From: an uncultured Methanobrevibacter sp.
Lineage (GTDB): Archaea; Methanobacteriota; Methanobacteria; Methanobacteriales; Methanobacteriaceae
Assembly: GCF_946408925.1 (NCBI RefSeq)
Contig: NZ_CAMJUE010000015.1
Coordinates: 1 to 36,049 of the forward strand
Reading direction: 5' to 3'
Length of the DNA: 36,049 nt
Shown here: positions 8,489 through 16,501 of the stretch, piece by piece
Position numbering within the stretch: position 1 is the first letter of the stretch
Layout: every line of letters begins with the position of its first letter
The notes under the pieces: generated by a model
Told to the model about the DNA's origin: nothing
Databases searched by the model: none
What the model saw: only the letters and a program-made list of their open reading frames with translations
Made by a program: the position numbers and the translations under genes

Positions 8489-9114
8489 GACGGGAAGATA
8501 AGATACATGGAATACTGCTCATCATACTTATTATTTTTATTGCATCAAACATCAATGGAATCAATAGTTTTTTAAGTGTTCAGACAGATAAAACAATTGA
8601 TTTTGGACATAGTGTAACAGTTGTTCCGCAATCATGGAACACAACTGAAGAATTAAACCAAACCAATCAATCCAAAACTCCTCATGCGATTACTAACGAA
8701 TATGTATACATTGACCATTGGGATGACTGGCCTGAAGACCATATTACTTCAATCTCGGAAGCGAAATTTAGAGCAATGGAAGATGGAGGATATAAAGTTT
8801 TGAAAAACGACAATTCCACACTTAGTGGAGTTAAAGTTTCAAAACAGTATTTCTCAAATCCTTCAAGAAATAATGATAAAGTTTGGAATCATATTGGTGT
8901 GAGTTATGTATTCCCTAAAGAGGATACAAATTATGCAATACAGGTTCATTACTTCACAAGCCATGATTACAACAACTCCACTTTTATAAAAGAGGTTGAT
9001 GACCGTATTGAAGATGATATGAGCAACATCCATAACAATGAATTCAATGGATTCATATCAGCTGTGCAACATATCTACGAGATAATCATGCACAACCTGA
9101 ATAGACATCAATAA
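8485..9114 (+). CDS. Small membrane-anchored extracellular protein linked to the GT2 synthase
   Basis: 209 residues. An N-terminal hydrophobic helix (about 8-28, ILLIILIIFIASNI) is preceded by basic residues and followed by a hydrophilic domain with many Asn-x-Thr/Ser sequons, so the bulk should face outside. The domain begins with a strand and VVPQSWNTTEE and later has a Gly-Tyr-Lys/Ser-Gly-Val-Lys pattern. This is weakly reminiscent of PsbP/DcrB-like extracellular domains of methanogens. No catalytic motif is visible. The ATG overlaps the synthase stop (ATGA) and has AAAGGAGGT upstream, so it is translated with the glycosyltransferase. It probably acts at the cell surface on or beside the synthase. 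The specific function is unknown. Confidence 0.75.
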   Translation: MRREDKIHGILLIILIIFIASNINGINSFLSVQTDKTIDFGHSVTVVPQSWNTTEELNQTNQSKTPHAITNEYVYIDHWDDWPEDHITSISEAKFRAMEDGGYKVLKNDNSTLSGVKVSKQYFSNPSRNNDKVWNHIGVSYVFPKEDTNYAIQVHYFTSHDYNNSTFIKEVDDRIEDDMSNIHNNEFNGFISAVQHIYEIIMHNLNRHQ

Positions 9115-9115
9115 T

Positions 9116-9154
9116 TAATAGATATTTGAAAAAAAAGTAATTAAATATCTATTA
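9116..9154. terminator. Hairpin between convergent genes
   Basis: A 12-bp inverted repeat (TAATAGATATTT at 9116-9127 pairing with 9143-9154) surrounds a 15-base A-rich loop just after the stop at 9114. A T-run follows at 9163-9167. A third partial copy of the arm occurs at 9167-9175. Its place between convergent genes suggests a bidirectional transcription end. Confidence 0.5.
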
Positions 9155-9193
9155 AACTTATATTTTTAATAGATACTAGATTAATGAGCTAAA

Positions 9194-9787
9194 TTATTTT
9201 TTGGGATACATCAACGGATGATTTTCACACATCGGATCTTTAATAAGGTTTCTTTTCAAATGATAATTTAAAAAATAAAGCATCCATTCATTAGAAAGTT
9301 CCCTTAAAGAAGCATCGTCAAGCCGTTCAAATGGAGTGAAAAAGTCCATCTGGTTTGCACCAACGACAAATGCAAGTTCCTCTGTTTCAACCAGCATGAA
9401 AAAGTCATTGCGAATATTATGTATATTGAAATCTTCAACCAAGGAAACAGTTTTTTCACTTTTAAAATTATAAAAAAATGTATTCAAATATTCAAAATCA
9501 ATGAATTTAATATCTTTAATCTTAAAAAACACTTCTTCACTAAGCAATTGATGGTCATAATTATATTTTGATAAAAAATCAATATCCCAGATATTATTGT
9601 AGAAAACAGTGAAAAATGAATCCCCCGCAAAGCGCACAGTCAATGACATTTCCTCATTTGATTTGGGTTTTCCAAGCTCCACATCTTTAAATTCTATATA
9701 AATTGAATCATGAGCAATTTCTATTAAAGTCCATTTTCCTGAATTGATTATCACATCACGTATTAATTTTAAAGATCTTACATTCAT
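9194..9787 (-). CDS. Hypothetical protein, last gene of the dapL operon
   Basis: A 197-residue soluble protein with no signal peptide or membrane segment. I do not recognise a family. It is rich in aromatic and acidic residues and looks like a mixed alpha/beta domain. The ending is His/Asn/Pro-rich (CENHPLMYPKK). The start ATG overlaps the stop of the gene before it, and its ribosome-binding site AGGTG lies in that gene's last codons, so translation is coupled. As the fourth gene behind dapL it probably works with the two genes in front of it. Confidence 0.7.
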   Translation of the reverse strand: MNVRSLKLIRDVIINSGKWTLIEIAHDSIYIEFKDVELGKPKSNEEMSLTVRFAGDSFFTVFYNNIWDIDFLSKYNYDHQLLSEEVFFKIKDIKFIDFEYLNTFFYNFKSEKTVSLVEDFNIHNIRNDFFMLVETEELAFVVGANQMDFFTPFERLDDASLRELSNEWMLYFLNYHLKRNLIKDPMCENHPLMYPKK

Positions 9788-10389
9788 TTTAACACCTGAT
9801 TTTTAGTAAAAACATTATATGCCCCTTCAATTTCATATTCTTTTTTATCATCATAGGATTTATCCCATATAAATGGATTAATTTCAATTTGGTTGTTAAT
9901 ACTTTCATCCCAAATAACCGTGAAAGATTCATCTTTTAAAGTTTCAGAAACGATTTTACCTATCTCTAATGCTTTCGATTCGTTATTTTCAAAATCTCCA
10001 AAGGTGATTTTTAATTTTTTTTCAAAAATTGCATCTTCAACATCCTCGAAAGTATAAAAACAAAATCCCTGAGCATCAAACTTATTATTTAACAAGTGCA
10101 CCTGCAATTCAAAAGCATCCCCAACTCCTTCCCGGATATCATAACCGCAATTATGAATGGCGACAATTCCATCTGAAGAAAGTTTAGCAAAAGCTCTTTC
10201 GAGTTTAGAGAAGTTTTCATTTGAAGAGTCATTTAAAGAGATATTGAATTGGGAAAAATCTATTTCCTCATCAATAAACTGATCTTCCAATATCTCAACT
10301 ATTTCTTCAGCACTAAAAAATCCTGATTTAGTGAGCAAATCAATCATGAAATCAATTTCATCCATCAAATCAGGATCAATATTACTCAT
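9784..10389 (-). CDS. DUF6891-like protein
   Basis: 201 residues, cytoplasmic. The N-terminal helix pair (DLLTKSGFFSAEEIVEIL) and the later GFCFYTFEDVEDAI, followed by a leucine- or isoleucine-rich strand, TFGDF and FTVIWDESINNQIEI, match the pattern I associate with DUF6891: a 'can read a residue against a date/flag' type domain of unknown function in bacteria. The biochemical role is unknown. It overlaps both neighbours by four bases (ATGA type), a sign of a co-translated set. Family assignment is from memory of the motif pattern and needs a profile search. Confidence 0.65.
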   Translation of the reverse strand: MSNIDPDLMDEIDFMIDLLTKSGFFSAEEIVEILEDQFIDEEIDFSQFNISLNDSSNENFSKLERAFAKLSSDGIVAIHNCGYDIREGVGDAFELQVHLLNNKFDAQGFCFYTFEDVEDAIFEKKLKITFGDFENNESKALEIGKIVSETLKDESFTVIWDESINNQIEINPFIWDKSYDDKKEYEIEGAYNVFTKNQVLK

Positions 10390-11078
10390 TGTTCATCTTC
10401 TCCAAACATTATAATACGTGTTACATTACCCCTTTCGGTAAAACCTGCCATAACTCTGCTTTCACCAATTTTTGCAAGTGCAAAATCATCATGAGGTTTG
10501 AAGCCGTATCCTTTAAGTTTAGTGTAAGATTCAAATGCAATTTTAGGATAAATATTAAAATTCTTTTGGAAAGTGTAAAAGGTGTCCCTGAATTTTTTAA
10601 CTGAATTATTTTCCTTAACCAAGTCTGATTTGATTAATACAAAAATATCCAAACCTTCTTCGGAAACCCCGTAATATCCATCCATGCCCAAAATGCCTAT
10701 TGCAGTCATTGCCAAGGTATGACAGTCATTGAAATCTGCATGTAAAAGTGGTGAGGTAAATTCAAGAATATCATATTCTTCACCAATTGATTTAATTTCA
10801 TTTGCAGATTTGATTAAGTCTTTTCCAAAAATATCTTCATTATCCCAAGCCCATGACCACTGTTTGGAGTCTTGCATGTAAAATCCTAAAATTTGAACCG
10901 GCAATTCAAAATCTCCAAAGGACACTATACCTTTTTCAATATCTAAATCACCAATGCTTTCACCAATTAATTCTGATATATTTTCTTGCTTGTCTAAAGC
11001 TAAAGCACCATATTTTGATAATAATATTTTAAAAGAATCTCCCTTTTCAATTTCAACTGGTTTCTCTATTATTTTCAA
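10386..11078 (-). CDS. DUF6882-like protein (TTG start)
   Basis: 230 residues, cytoplasmic. The central QWSWAWDNEDIFGKDLI, followed by a helix and a later FNDCHTLAMTAIGILG, matches the DUF6882 pattern (a WxWAWxN signature). Its function is unknown. The first codon is TTG, set six bases after the ribosome-binding site AGGTG. That site overlaps the stop codon of dapL, so dapL and this gene are co-transcribed. No in-frame ATG gives a credible alternative start. The next gene begins within its stop codon. Confidence 0.7.
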   Translation of the reverse strand: MKIIEKPVEIEKGDSFKILLSKYGALALDKQENISELIGESIGDLDIEKGIVSFGDFELPVQILGFYMQDSKQWSWAWDNEDIFGKDLIKSANEIKSIGEEYDILEFTSPLLHADFNDCHTLAMTAIGILGMDGYYGVSEEGLDIFVLIKSDLVKENNSVKKFRDTFYTFQKNFNIYPKIAFESYTKLKGYGFKPHDDFALAKIGESRVMAGFTERGNVTRIIMFGEDEQ

Positions 11079-11087
11079 TTATAACAC

Positions 11088-12323
11088 CTAAAATTTTAAA
11101 TTTGAAATTCTGTCCATTGCCTCTTTGGTATTTTCCAAGGTATTGAATGCAGTTAATCTTAAATAACCTTCACCACTTGGACCAAATCCTGAACCTGGAG
11201 TTCCAACAACATTAGCTTCATTTAATAATATATCAAAGAAATCCCAAGAGTCCATGTTATTTGGAGTTTTAACCCAGATATATGGTGAGCTTACACCACC
11301 ATAAACCTCTAATCCGATGTCGGTTAAACTTTCACGAATTATTTTCGCATTTTCCATATAATAATCAACAACTTCTTTAATCTGTTTTTGACCTTCAGGA
11401 GAATAAGTTGCTTCGGCAGCTCTTTGAACCGGATAGGAGGCCCCATTAAATTTGGTTGTTTGTCTTCTGTTCCATAATGGATTGATTTCAACTTCATTAC
11501 CTTCAGAATCGAATCCTTTTAATTCTTTTGGCACAACAGTATATGCACAACGGGTTCCTGTGAAACCTGCTGTTTTTGAAAAGCTTTTGAATTCAATAGC
11601 AACTTCTTTTGCCCCTTCAATTTCATAAATTGAGTGAGGTACATTTTCTTCATTAATGAATACTTCATAAGCTGCATCAAATAAGATTACTGCATTATTT
11701 TCACGAGCATAATCAACAAATACTTTAAGCTGGTCTTTAGTTAATGTGGTACCTGTAGGATTGTTTGGATAACATAAATAGATTATATCAACAGGTTCTG
11801 ATGGCAATTCAGGAGTGAAATCATTTTCAGCATTGCATTTAAGATAAGTTAAACCTTCATACATTCCGTCATCACCCATCTCACCGGTTCTTCCGGCCAT
11901 TACATTAGTATCCACATATACGGTATATACCGGATCAGTTACAGCGATTTTATTATCAATTCCAAAAATTTCCTGAATATTACCGGTGTCACATTTAGCA
12001 CCGTCACTGATGAACACTTCGGAAGTATCAAGATCTATTCCATATTTGTTATAATCATTTTTGATAATTGCTTCAGCTAAAAATCCGTATCCCTGTTCAG
12101 GACCATATCCCATGAAAGTTTCACCGCTGCCCATTTCATCAACTGCATTTCTAAATGCTTCAACAACAGCAGGGACTAATGGTTTTGTCACATCCCCGAT
12201 ACCCATTTTGATAATATCTGCATCAGGATGGTTCTTTACGAATTCTTGTTCTCTTCTGGCCACCTCTACAAAAAGATAGCTGCTTTTTAATTTTAGATAA
12301 TTCTCATTGATTTTAACAACCAT
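11088..12323 (-). CDS. dapL: LL-diaminopimelate aminotransferase
   Basis: DapL transfers an amino group from glutamate to tetrahydrodipicolinate, giving LL-diaminopimelate in one step of lysine synthesis. It is the route known for Methanobacteriales. The 411-residue fold-type I PLP enzyme shows NPTGTTLT, the PLP lysine Lys250 in [14 protein letters not shown], and the N-terminal [10 protein letters not shown] typical of the DapL subgroup. [16 protein letters not shown] lies near the end. The ATG follows GAGGT with six bases of spacing. It heads an operon with three poorly known genes. TATA-like sequence lies at about 12350-12378. Confidence 0.95.
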   Translation of the reverse strand: MVVKINENYLKLKSSYLFVEVARREQEFVKNHPDADIIKMGIGDVTKPLVPAVVEAFRNAVDEMGSGETFMGYGPEQGYGFLAEAIIKNDYNKYGIDLDTSEVFISDGAKCDTGNIQEIFGIDNKIAVTDPVYTVYVDTNVMAGRTGEMGDDGMYEGLTYLKCNAENDFTPELPSEPVDIIYLCYPNNPTGTTLTKDQLKVFVDYARENNAVILFDAAYEVFINEENVPHSIYEIEGAKEVAIEFKSFSKTAGFTGTRCAYTVVPKELKGFDSEGNEVEINPLWNRRQTTKFNGASYPVQRAAEATYSPEGQKQIKEVVDYYMENAKIIRESLTDIGLEVYGGVSSPYIWVKTPNNMDSWDFFDILLNEANVVGTPGSGFGPSGEGYLRLTAFNTLENTKEAMDRISNLKF

Positions 12324-12629
12324 GATTAAACCTCATAAATATTAATCTAATTTATATTATATTTTTGAAATATATAAAATGAATGATTGTTAAAAAATTA
12401 CCATTAAGCAAAAAATTATTTAAAAATATACCATTTAACCATATCATTGATAAAAAATATAACTCTATTAAAAAACCTTATTATTGGAAATTATTTATCC
12501 CTAATAGTTTATACGTGATGTCTTTAATTAAAGCAAGTCCCATTATTCTTGATTACTCCAACATGAAAATATTTAAATTAATGAATAGGACATAAATATA
12601 TATAGACTAAATAAGGGTTGGGAAAAACT
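12324..12629. other. AT-rich intergenic region between divergent genes
   Basis: About 300 bases between dapL (minus) and the acidic membrane protein (plus). It holds TATA-like tracts for dapL near 12350-12378 and, at 12594-12605, AAATATATATAG for the plus-strand gene. A 70-codon open frame at 12383-12595 lacks a ribosome-binding site and is not credible. I see no RNA gene or repeat. Confidence 0.6.
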
Positions 12630-14087
12630 ATGAATATGATAACCATTTTAATTTGGATTACTATTGCAATAATCGCTGCAATAGCTATAATAACAGTTAA
12701 ACTATATTTTAAAGGCGATGAACTAGAACACGAAGAAGGATCAATACTTCCAAATACAGAAGATCTTAATAAAGCGTTGAATATTGGAAAAAATAAAATT
12801 ACTTCAAAAAATAATAGTCAAACAACAAATGCCCCACGTAGTTTATCTCCAAATATGCCTCAGCATAACAACAACCACAACTTATTTAGAAAAAATCTTG
12901 GAACTGAAAGCAAAAATGAAGCATATATTGTTCCTGAAGTTAAAAATGACAACTTACAAAATTATGAATACGAATCTCAAAATCAAGTTTTAATAAATTA
13001 TGATAATACTGTTGAAAAATTTCAAGAACCAATTAAACAAAACCAGATGGATATTATGACTCAAAATAACAACGAATCAAGTGAATTAAAAGATTTATTT
13101 ACTATTGATGAATTAATCAAAGAATCTAAAAGAAAAGACACTGAAAGAGAAAAAGAATCACAGAAAATTAAAAAAGATGAAGAAGATGAGGAATTAATTG
13201 AAATAAAAGAAAGTATTAAAAATAAAACCCCTGAACCATTAATTGAAGAAGTTATTGATGAAAATAACGAAGAAAAGATTAGTGATATAATCGGTGATGA
13301 GAAGGACACTGTTAAAAGTGAAACACCTTCAGTTGCTTCACAAAAAGATATTGATGAAGCAATATCAACAGCTTCAAAAGAAACTGAAGAGACCGTTGAA
13401 AGCATTTCTGAAGATAGAGACATCACTGATGCACTATTGAATCCTGAAAAAGAAGAAATATCAGAACCAACTCTTAAAACACCTAATAAAGTTGTTGAAA
13501 CTACTGATTACAAATTAGGAGCATCCATTGATGAATCTGACTTATTTAAGGATGAAGAAGATGACATAATGGACTTGGATTATAGAAAAGATTTGGACAA
13601 AGTTAAAAATAAAATCACCAGCTCCAAATTATTCCAGGATGTTAAAGAAAAACTCAATCCCGAACCTGTTGAAGAACCTCCTATGACTGAGGAACTTCAA
13701 AATGAGTATATAAGAAACGTTAATGAATATGAATATGAACCAATAATCAATGAAACACATGTAGACATTGATGATGGAACATATGAAGATTATCACAACC
13801 AAAAATTAAGGCAAGAAAACACAAGACGTGTGTTTAATTTGGCTAAAAATACACCGGAAACTCAACCCGACATGGGAGAAATAAAAAGTAAACCTGCAAT
13901 GGACAATATTAAAATCAATATAAACAACAATGAGGTCGTGCTTAAAAAAGGAGATGAAATTATCTTCAATCATGATGGTGAAACATACTCAAGTCAAGTT
14001 TATGCCATCAGAGGAGATGACATATCCGTCAGATACAGACGCAAAGACATTACCATCAAACCTAGTGATGTGAAAAAGATATACTAA
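12630..14087 (+). CDS. Single-pass membrane protein with long acidic region and C-terminal beta domain
   Basis: About 485 residues. One strong hydrophobic helix lies at residues 3-25 (ITILIWITIAIIAAIAII). Then come about 370 residues of low-complexity, Glu/Asp/Lys/Asn-rich sequence, predicted disordered with coiled-coil stretches (for example around ESKRKDTEREKESQKIKKDE). The last ~65 residues form a compact beta-rich domain (NNEVVLKKGDEIIFNHDGE ... ISVRYRRKDITIKPSDVKKIY) that resembles a small SH3/KOW-like barrel. No family is recognised. An upstream in-frame TTG at 12618 is unlikely, because the TATA box at about 12594-12605 places the transcript start near 12625. ATG 12630 (or 12636) would then be nearly leaderless. 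A cell-surface or division-scaffold role is possible but unproven. Confidence 0.8.
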   Translation: MNMITILIWITIAIIAAIAIITVKLYFKGDELEHEEGSILPNTEDLNKALNIGKNKITSKNNSQTTNAPRSLSPNMPQHNNNHNLFRKNLGTESKNEAYIVPEVKNDNLQNYEYESQNQVLINYDNTVEKFQEPIKQNQMDIMTQNNNESSELKDLFTIDELIKESKRKDTEREKESQKIKKDEEDEELIEIKESIKNKTPEPLIEEVIDENNEEKISDIIGDEKDTVKSETPSVASQKDIDEAISTASKETEETVESISEDRDITDALLNPEKEEISEPTLKTPNKVVETTDYKLGASIDESDLFKDEEDDIMDLDYRKDLDKVKNKITSSKLFQDVKEKLNPEPVEEPPMTEELQNEYIRNVNEYEYEPIINETHVDIDDGTYEDYHNQKLRQENTRRVFNLAKNTPETQPDMGEIKSKPAMDNIKININNNEVVLKKGDEIIFNHDGETYSSQVYAIRGDDISVRYRRKDITIKPSDVKKIY

Positions 14088-14101
14088 TTATCTTTAAACA
14101 T

Positions 14102-14215
14102 TACTCTTTTTTTATATTTTAATTCATTAAAAACCATACCATTTACTATTTGTTTATTACTTTTTGAATGTTGCCAAGCATTATGAATTATAGTAATTGA
14201 CTAAAAAAAAAGAGT
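14102..14215. terminator. Paired T-run terminators between convergent genes
   Basis: TACTCTTTTTTT at 14102-14113 terminates plus-strand transcripts, and its exact reverse complement (14204-14215) gives a T-run for minus-strand transcripts. The two form a 12-bp inverted repeat about 90 bases apart. Archaeal RNA polymerase terminates at such U-runs. Further A/T runs at about 14244-14252 may add a second minus-strand signal. Confidence 0.5.
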
Positions 14216-14267
14216 AGGGTAAAATACTAAAAATTTTATGCATTAAAAAAAAAGGAATGAAAATAAA

Positions 14268-14726
14268 TCATTCATGATTTATTCTATATTCACCATCTTC
14301 AACAATGTATTTAGGTACGCTGATTTTTAAGGATCTGATGATATTTAAATAAAAATCATCCAATTCCCTATCGGCATATGGGTATGTGAATTCAAATATA
14401 TAGAGATTACTATCCTTCACATATAAAAATTCATTACGTCTAATTTGAGTTTCGCCATCTGAAAAACTTGAAATGATCATATAGTAAATATCGTCATTTA
14501 TTGGAATAAAATCAGAATGAATAAGATTGATTCTATCATTATCCTTTAAGTTTTTCTCAATATCAGCACGGATTTCAGGCAAACCTGTGAGAGTGGGAGT
14601 TGTTGAAAACTTAATGGACATTGGAATTTTGGTATTCACTAAGTACAATTCCGTAAACTCATCTTTTGCATTAATCGGTTCAAAGTCTTTGGGCATTTGA
14701 AGAGATGAAAAACCGTTTGTAAACAT
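14268..14726 (-). CDS. Small DcrB/PsbP-like protein downstream of gltX
   Basis: About 152 residues, cytoplasmic as read, with no signal peptide. The pattern GFSSLQMPKDFEPI at the start, a long alternating-strand middle, and a final FYLNIIRSLKI resemble the DcrB/DUF1795-type fold found in many prokaryotes. Its function is unknown. An in-frame GTG at 14741 lies inside the ribosome-binding site AGGTGA, so ATG 14726 (or GTG 14732) is the likely start. The gltX stop codon overlaps that same ribosome-binding site, so the gene is read as the second cistron after gltX. Confidence 0.65.
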   Translation of the reverse strand: MFTNGFSSLQMPKDFEPINAKDEFTELYLVNTKIPMSIKFSTTPTLTGLPEIRADIEKNLKDNDRINLIHSDFIPINDDIYYMIISSFSDGETQIRRNEFLYVKDSNLYIFEFTYPYADRELDDFYLNIIRSLKISVPKYIVEDGEYRINHE

Positions 14727-14741
14727 AGTCACCTGAATCAC

Positions 14742-16412
14742 CTATTTATGTGCGAAGTAGAATATTAATTCATCGTCGGTTATTTCGTCAAGACGTGCAA
14801 AACCAACTCTTTCGAATTGAACAATATCTCCAACTTTTAATTCTTTAAGTGCAGATTCACCAAGACCTGTTTTGATTGAAGCGTCATCCATTACAATTTT
14901 TACATTAACATTTTCCTCAACAGGCACCCATTGAATGATTCTTGCTTTTAGTTCACGTGCTTCTTCAAAAGAAGCTGAATGGTATGTTACATCATCACCA
15001 TCAACCATGACATTAACTGCATCCATCAACCTGAATATGCCATTGTTGATATCGGATTTTGCAATATAAGCTTTTCCATCAAATGACAGATGACGATTTC
15101 CCCTGTCCTCATGGTCTGCATGCAGCGGTCTTTCGATATCCATTTTACCGTCTGAATAACCTGCAACTTCGATTAATTGAGGGTCTTCACAGAAGAAATA
15201 CCTATTTGCAATAGGCTCTAAAAAATTACGGTTTTGACCGTATATCTTTTTCCAGCTGATTGCGGAATCGGCCATTTTGACGCCTATTTCAATGATTAAA
15301 TCATAAATGGTTTTAGGCTGAATTCCCCTTCTTGCAATGGCTCTTAAAGTACCAAGTCTAGGGTCATCCCATCCTGAGTAAATGCCGTTTTCAATTCCCT
15401 CTTTTGCTTTTGAGGTACTGAGTGCAATATCCTCCATTTTTAATCTTCCATAGTGAATGTATTCAGGCACTTCCCATCCCATATGGTCATAGAGGTATTT
15501 TTGTTTCTCAGTATTTGCAAGATGGTCTTTTCCTCTAAGAACATGAGTCAAACCCATCAAATGATCATCAACAGCAACTGAAAAGTTCATCATAGGATAA
15601 ATTCTATATTTTGTACCTAAACGAGGGTGTTCTTCATCAACCAATCTCATTGCAACCCAATCACGAATTGCAGGGTTTTTATGATTAATATCGGTTTTTA
15701 CCCTTAACACTGCTTCTCCAGCTTCCATAGTATCGAATTTTTCCCATAATTCAAGATTTTCTTCAACACTGTTGTCCCTACATGGACAAGCCTTGCAATT
15801 ATCTTTAAGCTCTTTAAATGTTGCACCGTCACAGGTACACATGTAGGCTGCTCCTTTTTCAATTAATTGACGAGCATAATCATAGTAAATTTCAAATCTG
15901 TCTGATTGATAAATTATCTCATCAGGATTTACACCTAACCACTCCAAATCTTCAGGAATCATTTCATATGCAGGTTCAAATACCCTTTTTGGATCTGTGT
16001 CCTCAATCCTTAAAATCAACTTACCGTTATGTCTTTTGACATATTCGGCATTTGGAACTGCCGCTCTGGAATGGCCAATATGCAACGGTCCACTTGGATT
16101 TGGAGCAAATCTCAATACAATGTTTTCATGAGTTCCAGGAAGTTCCTGAAGACCTGTTTCTTTTACTTTAGGTTTTTTCTCCTGAACTTCAACGCCATAT
16201 TTTTCCATTTCACTGGCTTGCTGTTCAAGTGATAATGCATTGACTTTTGCCACAATTTTACCAGACATTGGACCGATTTCTTTAGCTCTGCTTCTAAGTT
16301 CCGGTTCATTAGACATGATTGAACCCATTACCGCACCGGGATTTGCAGACCCCTTATGTTTAGCAGCATTGAGCAGAGCATGTTTATAGATAATTTCTTC
16401 TAAATCATTCAT
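14742..16412 (-). CDS. gltX: Glutamyl-tRNA synthetase (archaeal type)
   Basis: Charges tRNA with glutamate. Archaeal enzymes of this type are usually non-discriminating and supply Glu-tRNA(Gln) to the GatDE amidotransferase. The 556-residue protein has an archaeal N-terminal helical extension (about 1-95). The class I HIGH motif follows as FAPNPSGPLHIGHSRA, then a Cys cluster MCTCDGAT...CKACPC that could bind zinc. The KMSKS-equivalent is ALSTSK, and the anticodon-binding part is an archaeal/eukaryotic GlnRS-like beta-barrel C-terminus. The start ATG is preceded by GTGATGATTAA. It is divergent from the aldo/keto reductase gene and shares its transcript with the small DcrB-like gene. Confidence 0.97.
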   Translation of the reverse strand: MNDLEEIIYKHALLNAAKHKGSANPGAVMGSIMSNEPELRSRAKEIGPMSGKIVAKVNALSLEQQASEMEKYGVEVQEKKPKVKETGLQELPGTHENIVLRFAPNPSGPLHIGHSRAAVPNAEYVKRHNGKLILRIEDTDPKRVFEPAYEMIPEDLEWLGVNPDEIIYQSDRFEIYYDYARQLIEKGAAYMCTCDGATFKELKDNCKACPCRDNSVEENLELWEKFDTMEAGEAVLRVKTDINHKNPAIRDWVAMRLVDEEHPRLGTKYRIYPMMNFSVAVDDHLMGLTHVLRGKDHLANTEKQKYLYDHMGWEVPEYIHYGRLKMEDIALSTSKAKEGIENGIYSGWDDPRLGTLRAIARRGIQPKTIYDLIIEIGVKMADSAISWKKIYGQNRNFLEPIANRYFFCEDPQLIEVAGYSDGKMDIERPLHADHEDRGNRHLSFDGKAYIAKSDINNGIFRLMDAVNVMVDGDDVTYHSASFEEARELKARIIQWVPVEENVNVKIVMDDASIKTGLGESALKELKVGDIVQFERVGFARLDEITDDELIFYFAHK

Positions 16413-16473
16413 TTAATCATCACAATTATAATTCTATAATAAAAATAAGTAATTATTATTTATCTAATTGGAG

Positions 16474-16482
16474 ATATATAAA
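16474..16482 (+). promoter_or_regulatory. TATA box of the aldo/keto reductase cassette
   Basis: ATATATAAA centred near 16478 is about 25 bases before the ATG at 16502. No ribosome-binding site lies between them. The start codon and the transcript start probably coincide, giving a leaderless messenger. Confidence 0.5.
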
Positions 16483-16501
16483 CATTAAGAATTAAATAGG
16501 C

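Noticed and set aside
9784-11078. Toxin-antitoxin pair in the dapL operon
   Set aside because: The coupled genes are too long for a typical pair, and no toxin or DNA-binding motif is visible.
12383-12595. 70-codon open frame on the plus strand
   Set aside because: No ribosome-binding site, AT-driven composition without a domain, and it begins inside a TATA-like tract, before any possible transcript start. It is probably chance.
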